From Pseudoalteromonas sp. H105 (lineage in GTDB: Bacteria; Pseudomonadota; Gammaproteobacteria; Enterobacterales; Alteromonadaceae), in assembly GCF_001469215.1 (NCBI RefSeq), contig NZ_LOFH01000003.1, positions 354,659-418,658 of the forward strand: a stretch of DNA of 64,000 bases, written 5' to 3'. Below are positions 10,069-19,227 of this stretch, in pieces; within the stretch, counting starts at the first letter, position 1, and each line of letters opens with the position of its first letter. The notes beneath the pieces are model-generated. The model ran no database searches. It was not told the origin of the DNA and worked only from the letters and a program-made list of their open reading frames with translations. The position numbers and the translations under genes were made by a program.

Positions 10069-13000
10069 AAGAGCCTTCCATCATCATAGTGTTAAAACGT
10101 AATTGATCTGTTAACTGATTCGTAATCGGGTTAAAAATAGCCAGTAACTTGGCATTTAATTGGATAGCTAAGGCATACTCTTGTTGGTCTTCAAACTCTA
10201 TAGTTTGCAAAGTACAGTTATCAAAAGGTTCACATAGTTGTGCCAGTACAGTTAAGCGTTGTGAACTGGCATATTGTTGCAATACATCATTAAAATGTAG
10301 TGCGTGAGTAGGGAGCAAAACGGCCCAGTCATTCGGTGATAGTGTGCTGATATTTATTGTTTTTACATCGGGTTGAACAGATATAGCAAGCAAACGTTGC
10401 AATAAACTTTGCTGATTAACAGAAAACTGTTGTTTAAAATCAGATGCTAACCAGAGTGTTGCAAGTTCACTTTGTGACGTAAATACTTGATAACCAGATT
10501 GTGGCGAAGTACCTAGTTCTAGCCCCCTCGTGGCGGTTTGACCTTGCACTGTTTGATAATTCACAGACAACGTGCTTAAACCACTATCAAGTGCATCTAT
10601 AAGCGGTTTATGATTATTGCCTGCTTGAGTATATTGAAATGCCAATGCAGTGGGTCTGATCCATGATGGGGCACTGTGACTACGAATTTGTAAATTAAGA
10701 ACATTCTGATCCATTGCAACCCGGAGGTAGCTTTGATGAACAACATTAAAAAGTGCATCAACATTATTTGGCGCTAACACATTCGATTGCGGATGCGCAT
10801 ACGGATGAGCACCGGCAATCATAAGTTGTTCAGCTTTACTGGCAATAAATAACTCAGTCGCAAACTTAAGAGTATTGCTTTCAAATAACGGCCGAGGTAC
10901 TTGAATATTTAATCGCTCACTGTTATTGAGACTTAAAACATAAATCCCTTGCCCATGGCTAAGTGCAGAGCTTTCTAAACTTGGCGCGACCAATAAAAAA
11001 CGACCTTGGCTATTACGCACCAAGCTTAATTGATAGCCCATTAATCTGGCCGTTGTATTAACTTGGTTGAGTAAATTGACAATATCGTCATCAACCGTTT
11101 TTTCACTTAAGCTTGCTTTTAACCTGTACAGAGGACGTAAAATCTCAAACTCCCATAATGCGGCTTGATTAGGTGATAATGTTTTATAGTGGCCACTGCC
11201 TTTTGCCGTAATATAACCTGAATAGAAATTAACTAATTCGTTTAAAGGTCTATTTACAAAGTCAATTTCGTTTTTCTGTTCACCTTGATTGTTACGAGCA
11301 ATATTAGCCAATAAAGTGGTGTAGTTTTTACGATTTAGAAAAGCCTCAAACAACTGACCTTCAAAATTACTATCGGGCAAAGAGCTTTTCGTAGCTAAAC
11401 CAAAAAATGTTTCCTGGTAACCGAGTAGTTGCTGGACTAATCGTTGGGTCAATTCGCTAGGTAACTGGTTATAAATCCAATATTGGCTTGACGCACCTAG
11501 AGTGGTTTTTGCTAGTAAACGGCTGGTGCGATTGTTTACCTCACGTACTTGAAATATTTGTTCAAGTTCCATGGCCTCAATAAATGCATAATAGTAATCG
11601 CTTTGTTGATTATTTTGAGAAAGCTTTGCACTGGGCGTCAAGCTAGTACCAAAGACCATAGCGTGAGCTGAAAAGTATTTAAAAATATGGCCTGCAGAAT
11701 CACTCGCAAGGCTTTCCGATGTTGGATAAGGCACTGTGACTATAAATTTTGCTTTAGGTTGACGGGCAATAACAAATAAACCGCGTTGAGAGGTCTTTCT
11801 CGCATCACGTATATAAATAAACTGTTCATCAAATTGAAGCTGGAAATCTAGTTGAGCCAAACGTGGTTGAATATGTTTGATGTATTCTAAATTGTCGGGT
11901 GATTTATTAATGTCATAAATTGCACGTTTAAAATTATTTATGTCTTGGTTTACTTGGTAACTACTGAGTTCTATCGTGCTTTTATTGTCAGTATATAAAT
12001 AGCTTTTATATTCACTGATTTGTTGACTTAAGGAGCTCGTTTTTTGAATTGGGCTCACACTGTTAACACCCGTTTCTATAAATAATGAAGGGATAAACAT
12101 AATAAAAAAACCAATGGCTATCGCAAGTGAGCCACCGACAATAGAGGTTTGAAACGTCGCTCTGATCACCAGACCTAACGCACTTTTTTGGTAAATTTTT
12201 AAAGCTAACAAAGTAGATAACATATAACCAAAGGCAAAGGTGTCAGTTACTTTTATCTCAGGGTAATAATGAACGACAAAATAGTTTAAAAAAAGCTTAT
12301 AAATGAAACCAATATTAAAGAAAAACAATAATAGCCTAGCACCTTCAATATTGGCATTCTTTAACCTCGTATAGTGCAGCAATGATGCCCCAATAATTAA
12401 TATAATGGCCGTTTCAGCAAAAGAGGTAAGTAATTTGGTTGGTTGCATTAGCTGTAAAGCCAGTAATGCTGGCAGCATGATGCCATTAAACTCCCAGCCG
12501 TATTTTATATTCGCCCGAGATGCAAAAAAGGCCGTTATTACCAGAATAATATACGCTTTCGGTGCAGCAATAATTGAGGCCGCAACCGCCTCATACATGA
12601 TTGCAAGATTAGCGATACTAAAATTGGTCATTGGCATAAGCGCATAGCGCACTAGTAAATAGGTGATCGCGAGCTGAATAATGGTCACTTTCATGCCGTA
12701 TTTAAAGCCGCCGTTCCACATAACGTTTGCGGTTAACGCGATAATAACTAAGCCAAGAGAATATAGCTGCGAAGAGTAATCAAAGGTAATATCCCAACCG
12801 CTCAGAATATTGGCAATTAATGGCCAAAAGAGGGTATCCATGATTACTCGCACTAAAATACTTATTAAGATAATAGCGAAGAAGCGGTCTCGACCGAACA
12901 TTTCGGCATAACCGAACTTCTCCATAATGTATTTTGCACTAAAGCGCATTAAGCCGTAAACAACGATAGACTCAATAATGATAACGACTGCTGAAGTTGG

Positions 13001-13171
13001 GCTTACAATAAGCAGTGGTACAAGATAACCTGGGACAACTAAACCCGTTAAAGGAAAACCAAAGCGTAAGTTGAGTAAACAAACAACGGTTATACCAATC
13101 CACACAGTAGTAATAACCGATTGACCAAGGCCACCTCCAGATGGAAATAATTGTAAAATCAAATCGCCCAA
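10055..13171 (-). CDS. Duplicated CapC/PgsC-like membrane protein with two periplasmic hydrolase-like modules
   Basis: The protein has 1038 residues. The first 360 or so contain about ten to twelve membrane helices. Residues 36-115 (LRFGFPLTGLVVPGYLVPL onward, ending GRDRFFAIILISILVR) match the CapC/PgsC pattern of short helices, an FG-x-x-LTGLV-x-x-GYL motif and an R-R/D-RF motif. Residues 222-300 repeat it in a diverged form (IKYGWEFNGIMLPALLALQL, then EGARLLLFFFNIGFIYKL). After the last helix, two copies of a soluble module follow: about residues 440-620 (VPYPTSE near 480) and about 712-960 (VPRPLFE near 758, then IAGAHPYAHPQ). Both resemble the small exported hydrolase-like protein encoded two genes downstream. 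CapC is the membrane partner of CapB in gamma-PGA synthesis; family members are only about 150 residues, so this one is greatly enlarged. It starts 7 bases after the sensor gene. Confidence 0.65.
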   Translation of the reverse strand: MGDLILQLFPSGGGLGQSVITTVWIGITVVCLLNLRFGFPLTGLVVPGYLVPLLIVSPTSAVVIIIESIVVYGLMRFSAKYIMEKFGYAEMFGRDRFFAIILISILVRVIMDTLFWPLIANILSGWDITFDYSSQLYSLGLVIIALTANVMWNGGFKYGMKVTIIQLAITYLLVRYALMPMTNFSIANLAIMYEAVAASIIAAPKAYIILVITAFFASRANIKYGWEFNGIMLPALLALQLMQPTKLLTSFAETAIILIIGASLLHYTRLKNANIEGARLLLFFFNIGFIYKLFLNYFVVHYYPEIKVTDTFAFGYMLSTLLALKIYQKSALGLVIRATFQTSIVGGSLAIAIGFFIMFIPSLFIETGVNSVSPIQKTSSLSQQISEYKSYLYTDNKSTIELSSYQVNQDINNFKRAIYDINKSPDNLEYIKHIQPRLAQLDFQLQFDEQFIYIRDARKTSQRGLFVIARQPKAKFIVTVPYPTSESLASDSAGHIFKYFSAHAMVFGTSLTPSAKLSQNNQQSDYYYAFIEAMELEQIFQVREVNNRTSRLLAKTTLGASSQYWIYNQLPSELTQRLVQQLLGYQETFFGLATKSSLPDSNFEGQLFEAFLNRKNYTTLLANIARNNQGEQKNEIDFVNRPLNELVNFYSGYITAKGSGHYKTLSPNQAALWEFEILRPLYRLKASLSEKTVDDDIVNLLNQVNTTARLMGYQLSLVRNSQGRFLLVAPSLESSALSHGQGIYVLSLNNSERLNIQVPRPLFESNTLKFATELFIASKAEQLMIAGAHPYAHPQSNVLAPNNVDALFNVVHQSYLRVAMDQNVLNLQIRSHSAPSWIRPTALAFQYTQAGNNHKPLIDALDSGLSTLSVNYQTVQGQTATRGLELGTSPQSGYQVFTSQSELATLWLASDFKQQFSVNQQSLLQRLLAISVQPDVKTINISTLSPNDWAVLLPTHALHFNDVLQQYASSQRLTVLAQLCEPFDNCTLQTIEFEDQQEYALAIQLNAKLLAIFNPITNQLTDQLRFNTMMMEGSYAIY

Positions 13172-13178
13172 GGTTATT

Positions 13179-15143
13179 TTACTCCATTAAATCTTTTGTT
13201 AATGGTTGCTGTTCATTAAGGAAATCACATAATTGTTTGCTAGGCATTTTCCCTATTAATAAAGCGATATCTATAAATTCAAATAATATACCAGATACTT
13301 GGAATGGCTCCCCTGATGCGCTTTGTATACTGGCTGAGTCCACGGCTCTTACATTAAGAACATAAACTTGAGTATCAAGCTTGGCCTCAAGGTAAATCTC
13401 TCCTTTTTGTAGTGTGATGTAGCGTAACTTTCCTTTTGCAGTTTCAATGTCAAGGTTAGTTATTTGGCAAAGTAAATCTAATGCTGTCATATCAAAGATT
13501 GAAAATTGATGATGTGAGGCTAATTCTTCTAATGCCTTATTTATTTGTACGACTTGTCCAAATAAATTAAAGAGCACAGTTGCAGAGCGAATATGGTTAA
13601 ATACATGCTCCAACGTTGTTAACTTTTGCTCCATTTCAGTAATCGATGTTTTTACTTTTTGGCTTAAAGGCTCTTGAAGCGTCATCGTCAGAAATCGCGA
13701 TAAGCTACTATTATTAGCAATCGTTTGTGATTCATATATTCGATGATGAAAGAGTAATTCACCGACTTGACCTGCAAAGGCATTTACATTTTTCTCAAAG
13801 GCTTGTTGATTAAAACGCTCATCAGGGGTAATTGTCATTGCCCAAAAGCCGCGTACATCGCCTGCGTAAGTTAAGGGTACTATGTACTGGATTTCGCCTT
13901 CATCTAGCCCTTCAAAAAATGGCCTTTCTATGACGATTACGTTAAATGCTTTTAATGCATCAGAGTAAGGAGGGCGTTTGTAATCACGTCGCATCTCTTG
14001 TATATCAGAGAGTTGGCAGTTTATAGCTCTGATTTCTGTCAGTCGATGGTCGCCTTCCTTACGGGCTAGAAAAATTGATTTATTCAGTGCCAATTGTTGA
14101 TTAATTAAACGGGTGATTGAGTCCCAAGGTGAACTTTGTGATGTAAATGATTGGGGTAAATACCGGCCAATCATTTTTTGTTGTATGTCACCAATCAGAT
14201 TTACAAGCTCATATTCTTCATTTAGCTTTCTGATAATAATAACCCAGAGCAGGGTGTAAAATGTTAATATAATCATTTGGCCCACAGGAAGATAAATCTG
14301 CTGCGAAATTAACATTAAATAACTTAACCCAAACCAAGTAACACTAAGTGAAGTAGCTAAAATTAGGCTGTAGATACTTGATAGCTTTTGAAAAGCAAAT
14401 AACAGAGCGATTGACAGTAATAGAAATAACAATGTGCTTTGCCATTTATTAACAATGAATATTGCCTGTTCTTTTTGCAGTGTGTCTGCGATATAGGCCA
14501 CTAGTAAAAGGTAATTCGTGCTTTGTGATAGCTTAGGTGCATTGAGTGAAACCCCTAATCCTGCATTCTTTTGTCCTAAAATTATTATTCTATTCTGCAA
14601 TTGGCTGGCCATAATATCCATCGCCATCAAACGTGCAGCTGAAAACTTAGGTAATGCAGCTGGGGACAATTCAAAATTAATTAATGCAGCGGTATCATCA
14701 CTCTCAAATAGCATTGGCCAAATAGAATTACAGCGATGCTTATCTGAGTATTTAAGTTCAATATTATATCCCGCCCAATCATTTAAAGAGGGCAGGCAGT
14801 AGTCATTATTAGGGTGCGGATAAAAAACAGTCTCTTGATTATCTTTTATTACGTTGGTATTTAATTGTAGCCGCTCATTTGAAACAACAATAATATGACT
14901 TGGCTCATATGTTTGTAACTGTTTAATTAAATCAGTGTGCTCGCGACTTAGATGCTCGCTTTCAATGAGCACGACCTCACTTTGCTGGCTCTGTGTTAAA
15001 TGCGCAAGTTGGCTATAAAACAAAGCATTCACAGAGTGAAAAAGCGATATTGAGTTAGCAACAATAATGGTGCTAAACAACGCTAATATTAACCAGAAGT
15101 TTTTTTGACGCTGCAAAAGAGTTAGTTGGTGCTTTAAAGCCAC
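13179..15143 (-). CDS. CHASE2-like membrane sensor with GAF/PAS-like cytoplasmic part, no output domain
   Basis: The protein has 654 residues. One membrane helix (about residues 16-36) is followed by a roughly 190-residue extracytoplasmic domain, then three closely spaced helices (about 230-305). This is the layout of CHASE2 sensors. The domain includes a conserved-looking RIIILGQKNAGLGVSLNAP segment and ends in YIADTLQKEQAI just before the helices. The cytoplasmic part has a GAF-like region (about 340-490), a short coiled-coil stretch, and a PAS-like region (about 520-640, VLFNLFGQVVQINKALEEL). No histidine kinase, cyclase, GGDEF, EAL or DNA-binding domain follows. It lies 21 bases after the CapA-like gene and 7 bases before the CapC-like gene. 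I infer it senses an envelope or ligand state and acts directly on its operon partners. The CHASE2 assignment comes from topology and weak sequence similarity. Confidence 0.5.
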   Translation of the reverse strand: MALKHQLTLLQRQKNFWLILALFSTIIVANSISLFHSVNALFYSQLAHLTQSQQSEVVLIESEHLSREHTDLIKQLQTYEPSHIIVVSNERLQLNTNVIKDNQETVFYPHPNNDYCLPSLNDWAGYNIELKYSDKHRCNSIWPMLFESDDTAALINFELSPAALPKFSAARLMAMDIMASQLQNRIIILGQKNAGLGVSLNAPKLSQSTNYLLLVAYIADTLQKEQAIFIVNKWQSTLLFLLLSIALLFAFQKLSSIYSLILATSLSVTWFGLSYLMLISQQIYLPVGQMIILTFYTLLWVIIIRKLNEEYELVNLIGDIQQKMIGRYLPQSFTSQSSPWDSITRLINQQLALNKSIFLARKEGDHRLTEIRAINCQLSDIQEMRRDYKRPPYSDALKAFNVIVIERPFFEGLDEGEIQYIVPLTYAGDVRGFWAMTITPDERFNQQAFEKNVNAFAGQVGELLFHHRIYESQTIANNSSLSRFLTMTLQEPLSQKVKTSITEMEQKLTTLEHVFNHIRSATVLFNLFGQVVQINKALEELASHHQFSIFDMTALDLLCQITNLDIETAKGKLRYITLQKGEIYLEAKLDTQVYVLNVRAVDSASIQSASGEPFQVSGILFEFIDIALLIGKMPSKQLCDFLNEQQPLTKDLME

Positions 15144-15164
15144 AGAAGATCCAATGAAAGTACG

Positions 15165-17390
15165 TTAGTTAAAAGTGCTAAATGTAAGCTTGTATGTTAC
15201 AGATGTAGCGGAGTCGGCATACAAAAAATCAAACCCATGCATTTTTTCTGTTTGCCAAACGCCCTCATCAATCACGAGTTTATCTTGCCAAAGTACGACT
15301 GCAATATCATCTAATGCTAAACTGGCTTCATCGTTGCTGGGAGGAAAATGTCTAAAGGTTACTTTCACCCCGCGTGCTGGCAGATTTTCTGGACCCAATG
15401 TAGTTGTGTCTGGGGGTAACGTAAAATTGTATTTAAATGCTTGCCATGAGTATGTTCCTGCTTGCGCGATATCGCTATACTCTGTAGAGAACTCTAACGC
15501 ATCTTCTGCAGTAGTCGTGACTAACTTTAGCTCTAATCTACCTGCGTTTTCGCCTTTAATATAACCAATTAAACTAAAGTCTTTAAATGATTGTGGTTGG
15601 TCATTCTCGTCGTAAAAATCTATTGTGCGTACCGTTTGTCTGAACGGAATGATTGAAGGCGTATTATCAAACTGCGTTCGTGATGAGCACAATGCTTGAA
15701 GGCCGCTTCGTACATTACTTATACAGGGTGTGACGCTTTCACCGGTGTGATCCCATCTCGCAACTTCAAGTTGGTCATCATCATTATCCCAATCTTCAAA
15801 GTCGCCAAATATCATCATGTCACGGCCGAACTTAATAGATGTAGGGGTTTCGCCTTCTATTATTTCTATTTTAGATAAAAATGCAGCTGTTGAAGGTGCA
15901 TAATTGCGTAAATCAATCAGGCTTTGATCTGCGCTTAGCGTTATTGTTTTTGTGTGCTGGGTCACTTGCATTTGGTTTTTACTAAAATATAAATCAGCAT
16001 AGCCATCTCTAGGGATTAAAGTGATGTTATCGTCCGAAAGGCTTGCGAGTCGGCGGATTAAATAGTTACTTAAAAATCCATGTGTGAATTTAGGTTGATA
16101 CCCTTCTACATAAACAGGATAAACTACCCCACGTTTTGTCGGGGTACTACTGTCTGTGTCAACCTTAACCATCACGGCAACACCCAATAAGGTTTCCAAT
16201 CGGTCTTGATCAAACATAAAGTTACCAAGGCCTAAAATAGCAGGTACACCATCATACATTGCAAAGCCTTGAGCAACGTGCGGGTGGTGTGCGATCAAAA
16301 GATTAACGCCGTATTTAGCAATTGTTTCAAATCGACTTTCAATATAAGGGGTAGGAGAGTAAGAATACTCATCGCCGCCATGCATTTGTACAATTGAGAA
16401 ATCGCTGTTGGTTATCGTATCTTTAACCGCATTAATCACTAATGGTGTATTGGTTAAATCAGCAGCCCCTCCTTTCGTTTCGCTGGAAACATAGTTTATT
16501 TCATGTTCATCACCGGGGATTGATGTAGCTGAAAATAGACCCAATGTTATCGTACCAACATCAAGTAATTTTGGCGCATAAGATTCTTGATTATTTTTAC
16601 CAGCACCACTGTGAGCAAACCCTGCGTTATTGACTTCAATGATTGTGTCATCGAGTCCGTCTTCTAAAAAGTCATAGACGTGATTATTGCCAAGGGCTAC
16701 ATAGTCAATTCCAATACTAGTTAGGCCTTCCAGCGTTTCTGGTAACGAGAAGAAAGCAAACTCTTTGGTTGGGTGCACTGTTTGTGGTGTGCCAGTAACA
16801 GGACTTTCTAAATTAACCGATGCAAAGTCAGCGGCTAAAAATAACGGTGCCACATATTGAGATAGCTTTTTAGCATCTTCACTTGCGCTAGAAGGTCTAA
16901 TTAACGCTTCATCAATATTTGGAATATCAGCTGACATTGTCGTGAGAGAAGGGTCGAGGTAACGACGCCCAAACATAGTGTCTCCAGCAAAGAGTAGCTC
17001 TACTTCATTTGTTTTTTTGCTTAGGAGTTTGATTACTTTTGAATTGGAAGTGTTATTTATACTCAGTGTTTCAATATGTGGTAAGTAATTAGCGGCATTT
17101 ATATCTAACCGATAATTCCCAAACGGCATATCATTAAATGAGATGTTACCCGCATTGTCACTTGTATATATAGTCCCATTTAATTTTACGGAAACATTAC
17201 TAGCAACTTCATTATTTTCATTCAAAATAGTGACAGTGGCGGAGTTCGTGCTTTGAAAGTATTGCTCGCGTAGTTGAGTTTCAGTCTGTTGGCTTTGAGT
17301 TTCACCCGTCTCGTAAGGGTCTTCAACCTTACATGCGCTGATATAAAAAATGAAAAAAATAGGGAGAATTAAAGTTCGTATTGTGTGCAA
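15165..17390 (-). CDS. capA: CapA/PgsA-family metallophosphatase lipoprotein with CBM-like C-terminal domain
   Basis: The protein has 741 residues. The signal peptide ends in a lipobox ISAC (Cys about residue 20), so it should be membrane-anchored. Residues 50-125 form a carboxypeptidase-regulatory-like beta sandwich. Residues 130-470 carry the PGA_cap calcineurin-like phosphatase motifs in order: FAGDTMFGRR, SVNLESPVTG, LGNNHVYDFLEDG, MHGGDEY and IAHHPHVAQGF. These supply the Asp, Asn and His metal ligands. CapA proteins act with CapB and CapC in gamma-PGA synthesis and transport. The C-terminal 200 residues (MIFGDFEDWDNDDD onward) look like a jelly-roll carbohydrate-binding module, uncommon in simple CapA proteins. 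It is the first gene of the operon; about 265 bases of non-coding DNA separate it from the divergent tyrR, and the operon promoter must be there. Confidence 0.8.
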   Translation of the reverse strand: MHTIRTLILPIFFIFYISACKVEDPYETGETQSQQTETQLREQYFQSTNSATVTILNENNEVASNVSVKLNGTIYTSDNAGNISFNDMPFGNYRLDINAANYLPHIETLSINNTSNSKVIKLLSKKTNEVELLFAGDTMFGRRYLDPSLTTMSADIPNIDEALIRPSSASEDAKKLSQYVAPLFLAADFASVNLESPVTGTPQTVHPTKEFAFFSLPETLEGLTSIGIDYVALGNNHVYDFLEDGLDDTIIEVNNAGFAHSGAGKNNQESYAPKLLDVGTITLGLFSATSIPGDEHEINYVSSETKGGAADLTNTPLVINAVKDTITNSDFSIVQMHGGDEYSYSPTPYIESRFETIAKYGVNLLIAHHPHVAQGFAMYDGVPAILGLGNFMFDQDRLETLLGVAVMVKVDTDSSTPTKRGVVYPVYVEGYQPKFTHGFLSNYLIRRLASLSDDNITLIPRDGYADLYFSKNQMQVTQHTKTITLSADQSLIDLRNYAPSTAAFLSKIEIIEGETPTSIKFGRDMMIFGDFEDWDNDDDQLEVARWDHTGESVTPCISNVRSGLQALCSSRTQFDNTPSIIPFRQTVRTIDFYDENDQPQSFKDFSLIGYIKGENAGRLELKLVTTTAEDALEFSTEYSDIAQAGTYSWQAFKYNFTLPPDTTTLGPENLPARGVKVTFRHFPPSNDEASLALDDIAVVLWQDKLVIDEGVWQTEKMHGFDFLYADSATSVTYKLTFSTFN

Positions 17391-17656
17391 GCTGGTCTCT
17401 TTAACATTAATAATACAGTTGTTATTTGCTTTTTAAGTGTATGTGCTTTTAGTTTACATTAGCAACAAGCCTAAAATATGAAATATTATCTTTAAGATTA
17501 GTACTAAATTACATGAAACTGACAAGAAACCTATAGGAAATGGCTTAATTTAAAAAATAAAGTGTAATCGTCCAAAAATCTTTACAATATACTATCCACA
17601 TTTGCTTTGTTCGCGTATTATTCGCGGAATATTGATTTTCTCTTTTTGAGGGTGAA

Positions 17657-19213
17657 ATGCGTTTAGATATACACTGTGCAGACCGTATCGGTATTGCTCA
17701 AGAAATACTGAATATTTTAGTTAACTATCAGGTTGACCTAAAAGGGATTGAGGTTGATTCAGTTAACTGCCGTATGTATGTAAGTTTTCCGCCTATTGAG
17801 TTTGAGCAATTTCAAAAAATCATGCCTTCCATTCGTTTAATTGACGGCGTTATGGATGTTCGAACTACGGCATTCTTACCCTCTGAACGTGAGCATAACG
17901 AGTTAAATACCTTATTAAGGGCATTACCTGATGGGGTCATTTCAATTGATGCTAAAGGGTGGGTTCGATTGTGCAATGATGCTGCATGTAAAGATTTGCA
18001 ATTAAGTGAAAAAGAAGTCATCGGCTCAAATATTAATAACCTGCTAAAAGGGTTTAATTTTACTCGTTGGTTAGAAAGTAAAGAAGTACTTGGCCAAACA
18101 ACACGCGTTGAGGTTGCCGGTGAAGATTTTATTGCGGATATTTTGCCAATTTCAGTGCCGCAAGGTGCTGAAGGCGATGTGCTTGCAGGTGCGGTTATTA
18201 ATATTAAATCTCAGAGTCGTTTAGGTCAGCAGGTTAGTGCCTTTAGACGTTATGGCCAAGAAAGCTTCGCAACCATTCATAACTTTAGTACAGCGATGCG
18301 CAGAGTTGTCCGAGAAGCGCGTAAAATGGCGCAGCTCGAAGCCCCTATTTTGATCACCGGAGAAACAGGCACAGGGAAGGAGCTGTTAGCGCGTGCGTGT
18401 CATTATGCTTCAAATCGTTCAGTGAAGCCTTTTATTGCCTTATCGTGTGCGTCATTACCAGATGATGTAGCGGAGTCTGAGCTATTTGGTTACGCGGGCT
18501 ATGAAGAAAATGCGGCGCCTAAACGTGGTGTGCTAGAACAAGCTGATGGTGGCACGGTGTTTTTAGATGAAGTCGGAGAAATGTCGACCCAACTGCAAAC
18601 TAAATTGTTACGATTTTTGCAAGATGGTACGTTTAGAAAAGTAGGCGATGAGAACGAAGTAAAAGTAAATGTGCGGATCATTGCTGCGACGCAAAAGGAT
18701 TTGCCCGCGATGGTTCAAGAAGGCGCTTTTAGAGAAGATTTATATTACCGGATAAATGTATTAACTCTTGAAATTGCCCCATTGCGTGACAGAAAAGCCG
18801 ATGTTGGACCATTAGCTGAACACTTTATACAAAAGTATGCACAGCAAAATGGTCATGCTACACCAGAATTGTCAGCAGAATGTTTAACGTTTTTACAAGA
18901 TTACCCGTGGCCTGGTAATGTACGTCAACTTGAAAATGCTATTTATAGAGCTGTATCACTTTTAGATGATAATGAACTCAGAGTTGAGCATTTGCAGTTA
19001 CCTACATTTACGCATGATCTTGGGTATTTAGAATCGGACTTTGAGGGGTCGCTTGATCAAGCTGTCAAACGCTTTGAGGCCACACTGCTTCGTAAATTAT
19101 ATCCAGCTTACCCTAGCTCTCGTCAGCTTGCTAAGCGTTTGGGTTTGAGCCACACCGCTGTTGCCAATAAGTTGCGTGACTATGGAATTAATCGTAAAAC
19201 CGTCAAAGTTTAA
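17657..19213 (+). CDS. tyrR: Transcriptional regulator TyrR
   Basis: The protein has 518 residues, close to the E. coli length. Domain order is an N-terminal ACT domain (MRLDIHCADRIGIAQEIL), a PAS domain (about residues 80-190, PDGVISIDAKGWV), an AAA+ domain with Walker A GETGTGKEL and Walker B-like GGTVFLDEVGE, and a C-terminal helix-turn-helix (SSRQLAKRLGLSHTAVANKL). TyrR binds aromatic amino acids and controls their synthesis and transport genes. The GAFTGA loop that contacts sigma-54 is replaced by a YAGYEE segment, as expected for TyrR, which works with sigma-70. It is transcribed alone, divergently from the PGA-like operon. I found no convincing TyrR box in the shared upstream region. 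Confidence 0.93.
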   Translation: MRLDIHCADRIGIAQEILNILVNYQVDLKGIEVDSVNCRMYVSFPPIEFEQFQKIMPSIRLIDGVMDVRTTAFLPSEREHNELNTLLRALPDGVISIDAKGWVRLCNDAACKDLQLSEKEVIGSNINNLLKGFNFTRWLESKEVLGQTTRVEVAGEDFIADILPISVPQGAEGDVLAGAVINIKSQSRLGQQVSAFRRYGQESFATIHNFSTAMRRVVREARKMAQLEAPILITGETGTGKELLARACHYASNRSVKPFIALSCASLPDDVAESELFGYAGYEENAAPKRGVLEQADGGTVFLDEVGEMSTQLQTKLLRFLQDGTFRKVGDENEVKVNVRIIAATQKDLPAMVQEGAFREDLYYRINVLTLEIAPLRDRKADVGPLAEHFIQKYAQQNGHATPELSAECLTFLQDYPWPGNVRQLENAIYRAVSLLDDNELRVEHLQLPTFTHDLGYLESDFEGSLDQAVKRFEATLLRKLYPAYPSSRQLAKRLGLSHTAVANKLRDYGINRKTVKV

Positions 19214-19227
19214 CTTTAAATTGGGCG

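Noticed and set aside
17391..17656. Possible TyrR box upstream of tyrR (TGTAAT ... TTTACA)
   Set aside because: The two half-sites are 12 bases apart instead of 6, so they do not form a TyrR box.
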